Assembly: GCF_963576615.1 (NCBI RefSeq)
Contig: NC_088710.1
Coordinates: 4,878,001-4,942,000 of the forward strand
DNA length: 64,000 nucleotides
Origin: Watersipora subatra
Lineage: Eukaryota; Bryozoa; Gymnolaemata; Cheilostomatida; Watersiporidae
Direction of reading: 5' to 3'
Within the stretch, counting starts at the first letter, position 1, and the number at the start of each line of letters is the position of its first letter. A program made the translations under genes and the position numbers. The notes beneath the pieces are model-generated. The model saw nothing but the letters and a program-made list of their open reading frames with translations. It made no database searches and was not told the origin of the DNA. Shown piece after piece: positions 11,119-24,749 of the stretch.

Positions 11119-13095
11119 CTGTCATCTTTCATTGTTCTATCTTGGCACACTGAGCCGGCTCACTGGCGGCCGAGTCTCATGTCATGGCATGGAGGTTCGG
11201 CTACAGCGTCGGTAATGCTGTCCATTCAGCTGACCCTGGTCACGATGCTCTGCCGTTACATTAGTGCCTATAATTTAGGTTTAAACTATTTTGTAGAGCC
11301 TTTTTCAGTTCTCTTCAATGCTCCTCTCTACCCACACAGTCTGCTGTTTTGTCAGACATGCTTAATTTTCTTCTCTCCTTAATGATTCTTCTTGTGTTTT
11401 CTCGCACAGGATTAGAGTCAAGTTTTGGTCATCCTTCTTGGGTATCTTTTCTCTCACATTTGCGAAAAGCAAGTCTGCTTTGAATTTATCGTCTTTTCCC
11501 TTGTTCTTCTTTCATGTTGATGAAAAGACCTTTTGGCGTAATTATTGCATGCCTGTGATTAAATTTCTTCTGAATACAAAAACGCATACATATCCACCAA
11601 ATCTGCTCTTGTTATTATTGCAGTTGGAAGAGCCAGGAGCGAGTTGTGATGGAAGACCTTTTTGGTTCACCAAAACTTATTGAGAAACTTGACTTTGCTA
11701 GCTGTTGATTTCACGTATCCCTTTCCAACGGCTTTTTCTCCAAAACTCCACACCTCGTATTTTTCTAGTCTCTGTTCAATTTCATGAGCCTTGCACTTCA
11801 TCAGTCATCTTATCAGTCATTGAGTACCGGCTCTTGCTTAAGCCATCGCATCATGACCGCCTAGATCCATTCACTTCCCCTCACACTCAACATCATTTGC
11901 AACAGATAAACCTATAAAGTGTGATTGATAGTGTCTTTGCATCATCGTCGAAACAACTCACTTCATAGCCCTAAGCCACAAAAGTTATATTTCTCTGTGT
12001 TGCCTCTATTCTGAATGTACTATATAGTTTCTCAGTGCTGCGACTAGGCTGGAGTTATGTTCTTTCTGTAACCAATTTTAACAATGCTATTCCAATTACG
12101 TCCCAAATTATTAGGTGTAGATTTCCAACAAACAAACTTTAGCACATGTGTACCACCTTCCTAACTTATTTTCTCAACTCTTTCACTACTGGACTACTGT
12201 GCTAAATTCGCTATTCTGACCAAATTAATTCAAACAGATTTTCAAAAATTCGATCAATATATTGCTAATATTTATGCAATATGTTGAGAATCAATGCAGA
12301 TATTGTTTTACTGTAAAATGCATTTTATTCAGAACAAAGTCTTCTACAGTTTAAGTACAAAATTGTTTAGTGAATCCACTCTTGTAAATTTCTGATGCTT
12401 CCTTTGCATTGAACAAACACGGTGAATTTCTTTGCCATGACGATAGGAATCTGGTTTTTCCGTTTTGAAAAATAAATAGAAATGGATTTGCTTAGCAAAA
12501 AGCTTTTTAATTGGTCAACTGTGATTGGCAACAAGGTTGTTTCATTGGAGACAAAATTTGATTGGTCTAGCTAATGCGTAGGCTTCGTAATGATAAGAAA
12601 AGTGAAACCCTATTAATTAGCCGATTCATCGGCTTACGGTATGTACTTTTATTACCCCGATTGCTGATACATCGACTCACGGCAGTGAAAGGTGTAAGCA
12701 ACAGAGCAGTTTTTTTACCTGTTAACAAGACGACAGGACACCTTTCCGCCTTTGCTAAGCAGCGTTTATAGTCGTTAGTTTGTATAAATCCCCTCCTGTT
12801 TGGAGGACATGTTCGTGTAGGTGGTACAATTACTATAAGAAGAAAACAAGAAGCAATGAATTAGAACATGTTACTATTATGCCGATTCAAGTCTGTAAAA
12901 AAGTGCCTAATTTGTAATACTCACCAAAATAAATAAGAGATACACATTATACTTTCCTAATTAAAATTAGGATAAGAAATCAAAAACACAAGCCCACTTT
13001 CATATTAGTTTACATATTATAACATTATTAGATTTAACATCGAATGCATTTTTATCATAACAAAATGCAATAAAAATCTTTACTATAATAACAGC
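11119..13095. other. No gene recognised
   Basis: Two kilobases with only short ORFs lacking splice or codon signals. The part at 11120-11300 is locally more GC-rich, and a small palindrome GCCGATTCATCGGC lies at about 12620. Nothing here could be assigned to a family. Confidence 0.4.
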
Positions 13096-13104
13096 GGTAT
13101 CTAT

Positions 13105-13350
13105 TCGACCCTCTGTCTGTCTGTCTGTCCAAAGTCACAGTAAGAGTGTTAGGAAAAAAGATTGCACCTCACAAAAATCGAACCCAGATATTCGGATTCC
13201 CAGCTATGCTAGGCACTATCTGCACCTATCAACCACTTACCACATCTATGTATAATTGTACACATAATTATTACACGCAACGATCTCTCATAGTGCACAG
13301 AACTGCCAGTGTAGTAGTACTTATAATAATAGATGTGCTACTTGCATAAA
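13105..13350 (-). mobile_element. tRNA-derived SINE
   Basis: On the minus strand an A-box-like TAGTGCCTAGCATAGCTGGGA is followed about 20 bases on by a B-box-like GGGTTCGATTT, the internal RNA polymerase III promoter arrangement of a tRNA. The element ends in a GACA-type tail (plus-strand CTGTCTGTCTGTCTGTCC at about 13112). A GACCCTCTGT/ACAGAGGGTC pair at about 13108 and 13485 may be the inverted ends of a host MITE. Confidence 0.45.
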
Positions 13351-13499
13351 ACATCAAAGTAGATGATAAAATTTTTTGCCACAAGCAACAAACGAATCAG
13401 TTCTATTTTGGTGTTCCTAGTGACACTGGAATGACACTGAAAATTATTTTACAGCAGTGCCTAGATAAAAACAGTTTGATACACAGAGGGTCAAAATAA

Positions 13500-14084
13500 A
13501 ATTACAAAAATGTAATTTGATGTTTGAATTTAAAAAAATTAACAAGATTGGTTTTAGCTTTTGAAAAACTAACAAAAATTTTAACAAGGTAATTATATTA
13601 GAAACTAAAAAGTATTTTTTACCCTACATTTGTTGCAGGCATACACAGACTGATGTATTTTGTAAACTGCAAGAGGGAAGCAGGAGTCAGAATTTGTGTT
13701 TTGTCCGGTAATTAGTTTTTAATGAGCATGTTTGGAGTTGTCTATTTAATGTCAAAATGCTTAATTCTACTTTTCCCATGAAGAAACAGTTTTAATTGTT
13801 GCATCTAGTTAGCAGGCTTGCTGAATTAATTAAAGCTGAAACTAATTCATTGATAATATCTCTTCAACAACTGGTTATGAATCTTGTTCATATCATAACT
13901 AGTTCATCTAGCATCAGTAGTCATAGAGGGAAAAAGTGTGGGAAAGCTTACTAGTGAGAATAACCCAATAAAAACATTTACACTGAAACATCAGTTAATA
14001 GCTAAAAAATTCTATAGATATATAGACGATATGGAGTGCCGTTTATACAGCTTTGACATTTTTATTATGCGCTGTAATTAGTTT
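13500..14084. other. Diverged left neighbour of the array
   Basis: No gene. The segment 13724-13840 is distantly similar to the start of the array unit at 14087-14200 (GTTTGGAGT-GTC-A-TTAATGT, then TTTTCCCATGA-ACAGTTTT). This looks like an older, diverged tandem copy. Confidence 0.35.
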
Positions 14085-14812
14085 CATGCATTTATGTTTG
14101 GAGTCGTCCACTTAATGTTCATTTGTTTATCTTTATTTTCCCATGATACAACAGTTTTCTCTTTTCTGTCGTATTTGCAAGCTTGATGAAAAGATAAAAC
14201 CGAGATAACTTGATGAATAAGAAATCTCAACATTTTTAAAGAATGGTGATACTGCGATGCAGCTGAATGATATAATAGCTAATAGCTTTATTCTTAAAAA
14301 CAAGTTAAATAACTGGATTTACCTTGAACATTCCAGTTTTTTGATGAGCCACTATGAGATATTGTATTATATGAATGATTTGTGCCAATGTATAGTTCGG
14401 CAAGAGACTTTTTGAAAAGTCTATTGCCTAGCGGGTTCACTCTCTTCAACTCATCTCCAAGAGTTCGACAAAAAAAGCACGTTTTAGGGGTGTTTTTTGA
14501 TGGCCAGACACTCTAGAGTGTTTTCATAAAAAAGGGTATGTTTTTTTAGCTTGGTGCCTTGGATAGGGGCCAAACCAGTCTCATTGAGTTCCACACAGTG
14601 AAAAAGGGGTATTCATGAGCTGTGGTCTAGTGCTTAGGGGCTGTTGAAGTGAACCTTGAGGGCCATACTGCTCTGAGCATTGTCAACGGTTTAGCTTGGG
14701 AACTTGCCAAAATGTCATTTATTGTTGTGTGGGGAAACAACTTTTCTGTCACTTTCGGTAGACGTTTATAAAGCTGTCGCCTAGTAACAATAAACAAATG
14801 ATATAAAGGCTA

Positions 14813-15120
14813 GTGAATTTTAACATATTATCAACAAAATATTACCGGTACTCGATTAATTATAATATGAAACGATTATATGAGAGGTGTTATCTTGTGC
14901 TGAAAGCTAAAGAAATCGCGACTCTTTTGAAAAAATGGAAGTTGGAAAAACCCGTCAACATCCGGCTCAACGTTCAAAACAGTAAAACAAAAATTTATTT
15001 GATCCTGTGATTGTTAACGATTTTTTGTCTGATCAGTATAAAAATAATTCAGATGATGGAAATGGAGTAAACTCTGTTGACTTTGAATATACAGAGAAAA
15101 ATGATGGTTACGGTAGCTAG
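14813..15120 (+). pseudogene. Two overlapping short frames, possible frameshifted coding remnant
   Basis: A 65-codon frame (ending KTKIYLIL) overlaps, in the next frame, a run NKNLFDPVIVNDFLSDQYKN continuing into an acidic stretch ending at TAG (15118-15120), after which DDDDATGIGFT is open. Acidic, Asp/Asn-rich N-terminal segments are common in piggyBac-type transposases, but I see no catalytic domain and cannot name the family. The same arrangement is in copies 2, 4 and 5 (17829, 32548, 37787). In copy 2 three bases (GTT) are missing. Conservation between copies reflects recent duplication, not selection. Confidence 0.3.
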
Positions 15121-16429
15121 GACGATGACGATGCTACTGGCATCGGTTTCACAATAGGTATGCTTCTAAGCATTTCATAAATAGACAACTGTGCATAGTC
15201 GTTGAACTTACTCATCACTGTTAATGAATTGGATGTGCAGATGAACTTGGACAACACTTTGACATGTATATTGCTATACAGCGCAGGCAGTAGTAAAATG
15301 GCAACTAAGTAATGCTAAGAGGGTAAAATACTTGTAGTAAGTATAGTGTTAAGGGGATAAAATCGCTGTTTCAAGTAGGAGTATTGATTAGGCCAAAAAA
15401 GGGGGGACAATTAGTCTGTGGTGATGAAGTAATAAGGGGGAGTTTTTGTATTAATGTGTAAGTCAGTGGAAAGGGTGCATTTTATCACATCTCAGACTAG
15501 CCCTTAGAGATGAATTGAAGATAGTAAATCGCCTGGGGTCTAATGCAACAAAAGACAAAGGTGTTTGAAAGGAGCATAAAACAAACTCACTTGATGGTTT
15601 TGTTGTCTCCGAAAATGTTCTTGTCAATGTCTGAGCATCCCTACCTGTCAGCAAAATATTGACAAGTTCAAGGATCAACTGTGGCACTTTCAGAAGTCTA
15701 CACAGCCTGTTCATAGAAATACTTCCTCACTAGAAAACTAGCCAAATCATTCAAAGATTAACACAATACCTACCAAAGGTTATCGGTGTTGAAGCAGTTG
15801 TTACTACTGACAGATGAGCACTTGTACCTACAATCACCATATCACCAAGTTTACATAACAAGTACCCAACAAAAGGTTGTAAGAGTCTCACACAATGGTT
15901 GCATATCTTTATATGTCTGGTATTTGGAGTCTGCGTGTGTATATTTCATATAGTGGTGTGCATTTTTATGCGCTAGAATTAGTAATAAGAAGTTGCCACA
16001 CATTGATTGAGAGGGCCTAGATGAACACAATACCTACCAGAGGTTATCGGTGTTGAAGCAGTTGTCATTCCTGATACACGAGCACTTGCGCCTACAATCA
16101 CCATATCACCAAGTTTATGCAACAGTATTTTATAGGTAGTCCACGCATCGTGTTTGTGGACACATGCGGATGCGCGAACCGTCCTATGACGGTCTGAAAA
16201 GACGAGCTTGTGTGTGGGTTTGCTCATGTGTAGCTTTTTCAACTCTCTTTAGTCTCGTACTACTCGGGAGCTTAGAGAGTGTGTGTGATAGAATGGAGAG
16301 TCGAATGCTGAGGCCATAGCACATGGTTTAAGTACTTGTTATAATTTATTTGCAAATGAAATGAAAAAGGAGTGAAACTAGCTAAATATATATATATATA
16401 AATAATAAAAAAACCAAAAAAAAAAATAT

Positions 16430-16566
16430 ATATATACATGTATATATATATACATGTATATATATACATGTATATATATATACATGTATATATATATACA
16501 TGTATATATATACATGTATATATATATACATGTATATATATATACATGTATATATATATATATATA
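16430..16566. repeat. (TA)n/TACATG microsatellite
   Basis: TATATATACATG repeats flanking the LINE fragment on its right-hand (3' tail) side. Equivalent tracts occur at 20623-20711, 30123-30203, 35344-35422 and 40586-40673. Confidence 0.95.
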
Positions 16567-16914
<348 letters not shown>

Positions 16915-17485
16915 GCAACAGGAAGGCATAGATAGAGTTTTCAATGCTCCATTTACTCAACTCGAGGTTTTTAGCAGGAAGATTGCTGACTACATAGAAA
17001 ATTGATATTAGACTAGACTCAGGAACCACTTATTACTGTTCTTATTCTATAATTCTGTAAGGTGCCAGACAAACAGTGACAGGTAATATACAACCATGTG
17101 TGATTGTGATTATTGAATAGACCACACGCCCTTTCCTCATAGTAAAGGCCCTTCAATAATTAAGCCCTGAATGCCTTCTATCTTCCTGAGGTCCATGTTT
17201 TTATCCATAACTTACTTGCCTTTACTGATCAAGGCTACCTGCGCAAGCTACCTGCGCATGTAGTATCTATCAGCCACCAAGCACCAAATTAATGCCCTAC
17301 TTTAGAGAGCTGAGCTGTTATTGGCTAGCATCATAAAAGAATGTACCAAGAACTGTCTCTGAGACGTAATCTGGGCCAGTACTGAGTATTAAATCGATTT
17401 TTAGGTTGAATGAGAATTCTCTTTTATACTATTCTTTGATTATGAAGGTTATTGATCACTATCGATATTTTTCATGCTTTCACCC

Positions 17486-20400
17486 CTAAAAAGCACGTTT
17501 TAGGGGTGTTTTTTGATGGCCAGACACTCTAGAGTGTTTTCATAAAAAAGGGTATGTTTTTTTAGCTTGGTGCCTTGGATAGGGGCCAAACCAGTCTCAT
17601 TGAGTTCCACACAGTGAAAAAGGGGTATTCATGAGCTGTGGTCTAATGCTTAGGGGCTGTAGAAGTGAACCTTGAGGGCCATACTGCTCTGAGCATTGTC
17701 AACGGTTTAGCTTGGGAACTTGCCAAAATGTCATTTATTGTTGTGTGGGGAAACAACTTTTCTGTCACTTTCGGTAGACGTTTATAAAGCTGTCGCCTAG
17801 TAACAATAAACAAATGATATAAAGGCTAGTGAATTTTAACATATTATCAACAAAATATTACCGGTACTCGATTAATTATAATATGAAACGATTATATGAG
17901 AGGTGTTATCTTGTGCTGAAAGCTAAAGAAATCGCGACTCTTTTGAAAAAATGGAAGTTGGAAAAACTCGTCAACATCCGGCTCAACCAAAACAGTAAAA
18001 CAAAAATTTATTTGATCCTGTGATTGTTAACGATTTTTTGTCTGATCAGTATAAAAATAATTCAGATGATGGAAATGAAGTAAACTCTGTTGACTTTGAA
18101 TATACAGAGAAAAATGATGGTTACGGTAGCTAGGACGATGACGATGCTACTGGCATTGGTTTCACAAAAGGTATGCTTCTAAGCATTTCATAAATAGACA
18201 ACTGTGCATAGTCGTTGAACTTACTCATCACTGTTAATGAATTGGATGTGCAGATGAACTTGGACAACACTTTGACATGTATATTGCTATACAGCGCAGG
18301 CAGTAGTAAAATGGCAACTAAGTAATGCTAAGAGGGTAAAATACTTGTAGTAAGTATAGTGTTAAGGGGATAAAATCGCTGTTTCAAGTAGGATTATTGA
18401 TTGGGCCAAAAAAGGGGGGACAATTAGTCTGTGGTGATGAAGTAATAAGGGGAAGTTTTTTTATTAATGTGTAAGTCAGTGGAAAGGGTGCATTTTATCA
18501 CATCTCAGATTAGCCCTTAGAGATGAATTGAAGATAGTGAATCGCCTGGGGTCTAATGCAACAAAAGGCAAAGCTGTTTGAAAGGAGCAGAAAAGAAACT
18601 CACTTGAGAGTTTTGTTGTCTCTGAAGAAGATGTTGTTATCAATGTCTGAGCATCCCTACCTGTCAGCAAAATATTGACAAGTTCAAGGATCAACTGTGG
18701 CACTTTCAGAAGTCTACACAGCCTGTTCATAGAAATACTTCCTCTCTAGAAAACTAGCCGAACCATTCAAAGATTAACACAATACCTACCAGAGGTTATC
18801 GGTGTTGAAGCAGTTGTTACTACTGACAGATGAGCACTTGTACCTACAATCACCATATCACCAAGTTTACATAACAAGTACCCAACAAAAGGTTGTAAGA
18901 GTCTCACACAATGGTTGCATATCTTTATATGTCTGGTATTTGGAGTCTGCGTGTGTATATTTCATATAGTGGTGTGCATTTTTATGCGCTAGAATTAGTA
19001 ATAAGAAGTTGCCACACATTGATTGAGAGGGCCTAGATGAACACAATACCTACCAGAGGTTATCGGTGTTGAAGCAGTTGTCATTCCTGATACACGAGCA
19101 CTTGCGCCTACAATCACCATATCACCAAGTTTATGCAACAGTATTTTATAGGTAGTCCACGCATCGTGTTTGTGGACACATGCGGATGCGCGAACCGTCC
19201 TATGACGGTCTGAAAAGACGAGCTTGTGTGTGGGTTTGCTCATGTGTAGCGAGAGAGTTTAAGAGTTTGCATGATGTATCATATATGTATGTGTTCATCT
19301 GGTGTGCCGGGCTCTATGTGCTATAGTTAGTCCCAATAGGTTTTCACATATAGTGAGAGACCAAGGGTAAGAATGACAGAACAGTAGAAAAAAGATAAAT
19401 GAGAGAGTAAGAAAAACAAAAGGGTGAGAGGGAAAATGCAGAGATGGATGAAAGTGTAAGAGAGGTGATAACTTCTGAGAAAGTGAGATTTAGAGAACAG
19501 AAATACAGACTGCGAAGTCAAAAACAAGAGAAAGAGACGGTCTTATGTATACTCATATAGGTAACCAAATGGTGAAAGATACATGTATTTAGACCCATGC
19601 TTATACATAAACTTGAAGTTATCCTCTATTTACTGCTTCAATAATAAGATAACGAAGTGGTAATAACTTTATTAGTAACTCACAAACCAATACAATAAAA
19701 GATTTGTAGCAAACACTGAACAAGTTTGTCATAAGTGTTCATTTATTAAAGCCTACAAGGATTAACCAATTTGTAAAGATGTCAAGCTACATCTTTAAGG
19801 CCGCATCGGCAAGCATGCGCTTTCCCCTGTTAAGAAACCCAGCTAGACTCAATTATCAGACACCCTGACCTAGACTAAACACAATCTATCCGCTATAATC
19901 CTTATACAATTGTGTTGGTAACATGTCCAACATGTGTATATCCCATTTGCTTCGGGAGTTGAAAGCCTCTTCATTGAGTGAGTGTCAATACTATTTGACA
20001 GCATTTAATAAGACTAGTAAGTACACAATCAAAAGAGTAATTTCTTCTGACTAAATTTATAGACTTGAATGTGTATTATAATCGTGTTGTTTAGACAGCA
20101 TTTACTTATAATCAGTTCATGCGTATGATATATCAAGCAACATTATTCTTATAATCAATTATTATTTTTCATATTCTCACATCAATATTTGCCTATTCCG
20201 CGTCACAAACCAGTTGACTAAAAACTACTTGAATTATGAATTTTAGCCTGTATGACTCGTCAACAGAGGTACTCTACTCGTTATACATGTTAACTGTTTC
20301 TGCCAATTAAGCATGATTTGTACATGTTATCCGTACCAAGTTAACTCAGGATATAAGTATTACCTCGTTGAAGGAGCGAGGACACAAAAAACGGTTGGGA

Positions 20401-22298
20401 TTATTTGCTGAAGAATCTTGGTTGAGAATCTTATGCTTTTTCAACTCTCTTTAGCCTCGTACTACTCGGGAGCTTAGAGAGTGTGTGTGATAGAATGGAG
20501 AGTCGAATGCTGAGGCCATAGCATATGGTTTAAGTACTTGTTATAATTTATTTGCAAATGAAATGAAAAAGGAGTGAAACTAGCTAAATATATATATATA
20601 AATAATAAAAAAACCAAAAAAATATATATATATACATGTATATATATATACATGTATATATATACATGGATATATATATACATGTATATATATATACATG
20701 TATATATATATAAAAAATTGTTTCCTCACCCCGGATACCCCGTATGGGTGGTAAATTCTGCTCTAACTCGGGTCTCCTACCAGAGACCTGGGAGTTTGAG
20801 CACTCGCCTCAAGCTCTTAGCTGTTCCCAATAGCGCACTTTTCTGCAACTCACCTGAGTTGATTGTTGTTGGTATTTGGGCAAGCCACATTTTATGCGCC
20901 GGTGTTATTGCGCCCAGTGCCCATATATATATGTATATATATATAATAGCAACAGGAAGGCATAGATAGAGTTTTCAATGCTCCATTTACTCAACTCGAG
21001 GTTTTTAGCAGGAAGATTGCTGACTACATAGAAAATTGATATTAGACTAGACTCAGGAACCACTTATTACTGTTCTTATTCTATAATTCTGTAAGGTGCC
21101 AGACAAACAGTGACAGGTAATATACAACCATGTGTGATTGTGATTATTGAATAGACCATACGCCCTTTCCTCATAGTAAAGGCCCTTCAATAATTAAGCC
21201 CTGAATGCCTTCTATCTTCCTGAGGTCCATGTTTTTATCCATAACTTACTTGCCTTTACTGATCAAGGCTACATGCGCAAGCTACCTGCGCATGTAGTAT
21301 CTATCAGCCACCAAGCACCAAATTAATGCCCTACTTTAGAGAGCTGAGCTGTTATTGGCTAGCATCATAAAAGAATGTACCAAGAACTGTCTCTGAGACG
21401 TAATCTGGGCCAGTACTGAGTATTAAATCGATTTTTAGGTTGAATGAGAATTCTCTTTTATACTATTCTTTGATTATGAAGGTTATTGATCACTATCGAT
21501 ATTTTTCATGCTACAAAGCGAGGTGCTGCTCACTGTTGCATAGGCTGTTGCATACGGCTAGTTTTGCCTGAGTGTTGTGCAAACCATTAGCTCTATCTAA
21601 TCTGGTTTTGCAAACAGACTTTTGCTTGCTTTTTGCTTAATAAAACCGACAATATTTAGCCACCAGAATTTGAATAAATTTCTGGTACAATAAAAGGAGT
21701 GCGCATGTAAGAACAAGAAAATTATGCGCGTGTAGGCTATTTAAATCATCAGTCAGTTTTGTTAACGATCATGTGCCATTGTTGTTTATTTTAAAGACTC
21801 ATTGTTAGGTGGGTAAAGAAAGAAGTAAAAGTAGCGACATTACGCTATAATAGAAAGTCAGTCAAAGCACATCCACTTGTAATGCCTAACATTTACATTC
21901 AGAATATCGATTGGTGTAAGTATTATTTTGGTCCTACACGCATCCATAAACTTGGAGTTATCCTCTAAAAGCTTTTTCGGATAAATATGGTCGACACTCT
22001 AATCAATTACTTAATAGAAAATTAGCAAGCATATCCAAGTTTTTGTATATTTATAATATTATGATATACTAATACATGTATTTATAAAATTTGATGTCAT
22101 GGCATATAATGATGCATCATCATGCATGCACTTATTTGCGAAACCTAACTCCTTTTGTATCATATACAGTAGGCCCTACTCTCATGTAGGCCTACCTCAA
22201 CCAAAGCAAAAATTACGGCAAGTCTCCTAATATTGTGAGGTTATGTGATTGAAATTCACATATTTCTGATGGAACCCCACAGTGTGTATCTTTTACAC
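17486..22298. repeat. Array unit copy 2 (left end missing)
   Basis: Begins abruptly at TTCACCCCTAAAAAGCACG, so the first ~0.4 kb of the unit is absent. It then runs through to the unit end TATCTTTTACAC and continues into tail block 1. Contains micro-exons at 18786-18843 and 19050-19107, an exon-like piece at 18604-18722 (all minus), and a LINE fragment at 20712-20923. Confidence 0.85.
20712..20923 (-). mobile_element. LINE 3'-end fragment in array copy 2
   Basis: Same fragment as at 16567-16785, with a few substitutions such as CGGATACCCC for CGAATACCCC. Flanked by (TA)n on both sides. Confidence 0.75.
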
Positions 22299-22772
22299 GT
22301 AAAGAATTAAAAAGCATTCTTTTAATAATAGCTCTTGTCTTATAGGACTTACTTAATAGCTCAACCACGAATCTACTAGTTGGCTGACAGTTAGCTGCAA
22401 AGACAATAAAATATTAACTAGTATGTCTGTACAAATTTTTCTTGCAAGACTGGTCTAATTAACAGAAAATGAGTAGCGTGAGATTTTAATATGTGTAGTG
22501 GTTTCAGCGCAAACTAACAAGATTTTACACCAGGCGATGAATGGTTTCAGAACTTACTACCAAAATCTCATCTCTTAATTACCTAAGTGAATAAGTTGAT
22601 AAAGAGTCAGTTGTGACAGGAGTTTAGTAGCGTTCTGCTTAAAAAAGGACTACGCACCATGAAGAATAGAGTTATCCACTTAAAAAAACAATAATAACTC
22701 CCGTAATAGCTTGCTTATTTCCAAACAAAAATCTTAAAAAAAATCTTGTTCAATATGCTTAACAACGGAAAG

Positions 22773-22805
<33 letters not shown>

Positions 22806-22813
22806 AACCATAT

Positions 22814-22859
22814 ATCGCCAACCTATATATAGGGTGGTATATATATACAGGTTGGCGAT
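22814..22859. repeat. Hairpin-forming inverted repeat
   Basis: ATCGCCAACCT and AGGTTGGCGAT form 11-bp arms around a TA-rich loop, just upstream of the LINE remnant. Repeated at 42783-42828. Confidence 0.8.
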
Positions 22860-23640
22860 CTTCACCAGACATATAAATGTATGCGGCTGAACAAAGGAAA
22901 CCTGACGGCCAATACAGAGTCACTACTCATGGCAGCCCAGGAGCAAGTGCTCCCAACAAGGCAACTCCAAACATAAATTTATCACACTAGAGACGATCCT
23001 AGATGCAGACTGTGCAAAGATGCGCCTGAGACCATGCAACACATCATCAGTGGATGCAAGCAGCTAGCAGGAAACGCATACACTGAGCGGCATAATCATG
23101 TCGCAGGTGTTGTGTATAAAAGTCTATGTGATGAGTATGGCCTTAAGAAACCACAACACTGTTGGGAAGCTTCTGGTAAGGTCAATGAAAATGACCGCAC
23201 TAAGAACCTCTGGGACTTCTACATCCGGTCTGACAAGCATGTCCTAGCAAACCAACCAGATATAATGGTGGTGGACAAGGAGAACAAGAGGGCTAGTATA
23301 ATAGATATAGCAGTACTCAATGACTACAATATAGCCAGCAAAGAAAAATAAAAGGTAGAAAAATATCTCCCTCTTGGAGAAGAGATTGAAAAATGCTAGG
23401 ATGTCGGAACAACTGTAATTCCAGTAGTCATTGGGGCACTGGGCGCAATAACACCGGCGCAGAAAATGTGGCTTGCCCAGATGCCGACAGCAATCAACTC
23501 AGGTGAGTTGCAGAAAAGTGCTCTATTGGGAACAGCTAAGATCTTGAGGCGAGTGGTCAAACTCCCAGGTCTCTGTGGTAGGAGACTCGAGTTAGAGCAG
23601 AAATTACCACCCATATGGGTTAACCGAGGTGAGGAAACAA
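22858..23640 (+). pseudogene. LINE C-terminal remnant: CCHC finger plus restriction-like endonuclease
   Basis: Plus-strand translation gives a stretch ending NLTANTESLLMAAQEQVLPT, a stop (TAA near 22973), then a CCHC motif CRLCKDAPETMQHIISGC (C-x2-C-x8-H-x4-C). Next come WDFYIRSDKHVLANQPDIMV and SIIDIAVLNDYN, giving a PD...D arrangement typical of the restriction-like endonuclease of R2/R4-type LINEs. After stops at 23349-23351 and 23397-23399 the conserved VVIGALGAITP and [12 protein letters not shown] end follows. The family's endonuclease nicks target DNA to prime reverse transcription. RT and N-terminal regions are missing, so this is a 5'-truncated dead copy running into a TA-rich tail. 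Confidence 0.75.
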
Positions 23641-23738
23641 TTTATATATATATATATATAGATATATATAGATATAGATATATATATATATATATACATA
23701 TACACGTACCCGTACATATACATATATATATATATATA
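23641..23738. repeat. TA-rich microsatellite, LINE tail
   Basis: (TA)n with GATA interruptions and a short CACGTACCCGTACA insert. Corresponds to the much longer and rearranged 43611-44474 in tail block 2. Confidence 0.9.
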
Positions 23739-24482
23739 TTTCCATGTAATTCTATGGAAAGCGAGTGACTGTGAAGCTATATAGCAGTGTAAAACTAGCT
23801 GCGCCTTGATACACAGTGCTTTAGATCATTTAAAAAATTCTAAAATCTACGATATGTTTTCATACGTAGCTTGAAATAAAAGTTTAGGTAAAAATACCTA
23901 ACTAACAATATCCAACCTTGCGCCGGCACCAAAACAGCAAATTAAACGTACATGCAATGCACAACTTAAAACGGCAATAGCAAAAAAGCTCGTTAGTACT
24001 TTGATTTCTTTTTAAATTTAAAATTTGTTGAGTGTTTCAGGCGTTTTCTAATCAAAAGCTAACAAGGTAATGTCGCTGTACCTGGTAGCGAAGCACTTTA
24101 CCTGAAGCGCTGTACCAAAACGTGAAGCAATATACCAACGAACATAGAACTCTACAATGAAATACTAACAATATTAAGTGAATAATATTACCAAAATAAT
24201 GGTGTAAATTACTACGACACGATATGATTTTGCTCACCCAGTTTGTCCATGATTTCTTGCGGTTGAATCACCAAACTACCTTATTGTTATTATGAAAACG
24301 AAACGAAACTGTCGGTCATTTGGAAATTCCCATTGACGTATATATATTGCGTTAAAAACATCCGTAAAAAATTGCTGCGAAAAACAATAGCCAAAGACAT
24401 TGACACCTCTCTATGGAGTGTCATTTTAGTAAGACAGAGAGCGTCTATACTCTATACAGGACGTTTATTGCGGATATGGATG

Positions 24483-24490
24483 TATAAATA
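24483..24490 (+). promoter_or_regulatory. TATA box with adjacent CRE/AP-1-like motif
   Basis: TATAAATA lies 78 bp before the ATG at 24561 and is followed at once by GATGACGTTTCATC, a CRE/ATF-like palindromic word. Spacing suits a polymerase II core promoter with a short 5' leader. The same arrangement is at 45220-45227. Confidence 0.4.
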
Positions 24491-24560
24491 GATGACGTTT
24501 CATCAATAGAAGTATTTTGATGCGCACGTATAATGTAGGTGAGGAACCCGCACCGTAGAA

Positions 24561-24749
24561 ATGACTCGTAGAAAAGACCACGCGAACGATCAGACAGCGG
24601 TAATATTAGCTGCGTGCCGAAAACACGCCATGGATGACTGCTCTAAAATTGCTCTATCATGCGATAAAGACTGCCAGTGTCACTTAGTTGCCAAACAATT
24701 TACCAATAACGTACTAACAACATTAGAACAGATTAAAGGTACAGATTGA
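24561..24749 (+). CDS. Hypothetical 62-residue ORF behind a TATA box
   Basis: Starts MTRRKDHANDQTAVILAACR and contains four cysteines in the middle (DDCSKIALSCDKDCQCHLV). No signal peptide or membrane segment is evident, and I do not recognise the family. A good donor (AAAG/GTACAG) at 24738/24739 near the end of the frame means this could be a first coding exon rather than a complete protein. The second tail block has an identical frame at 45298-45486. The duplication is too recent for that identity to indicate selection. Confidence 0.35.
   Translation: MTRRKDHANDQTAVILAACRKHAMDDCSKIALSCDKDCQCHLVAKQFTNNVLTTLEQIKGTD

Noticed and set aside
19327..19527. 66-codon serine/leucine-rich minus-strand ORF repeated at 25482, 34048 and 39288
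   Set aside because: It arises from an A/G-rich stretch; no splice sites, homology or codon signal. Identity between copies only reflects array duplication.
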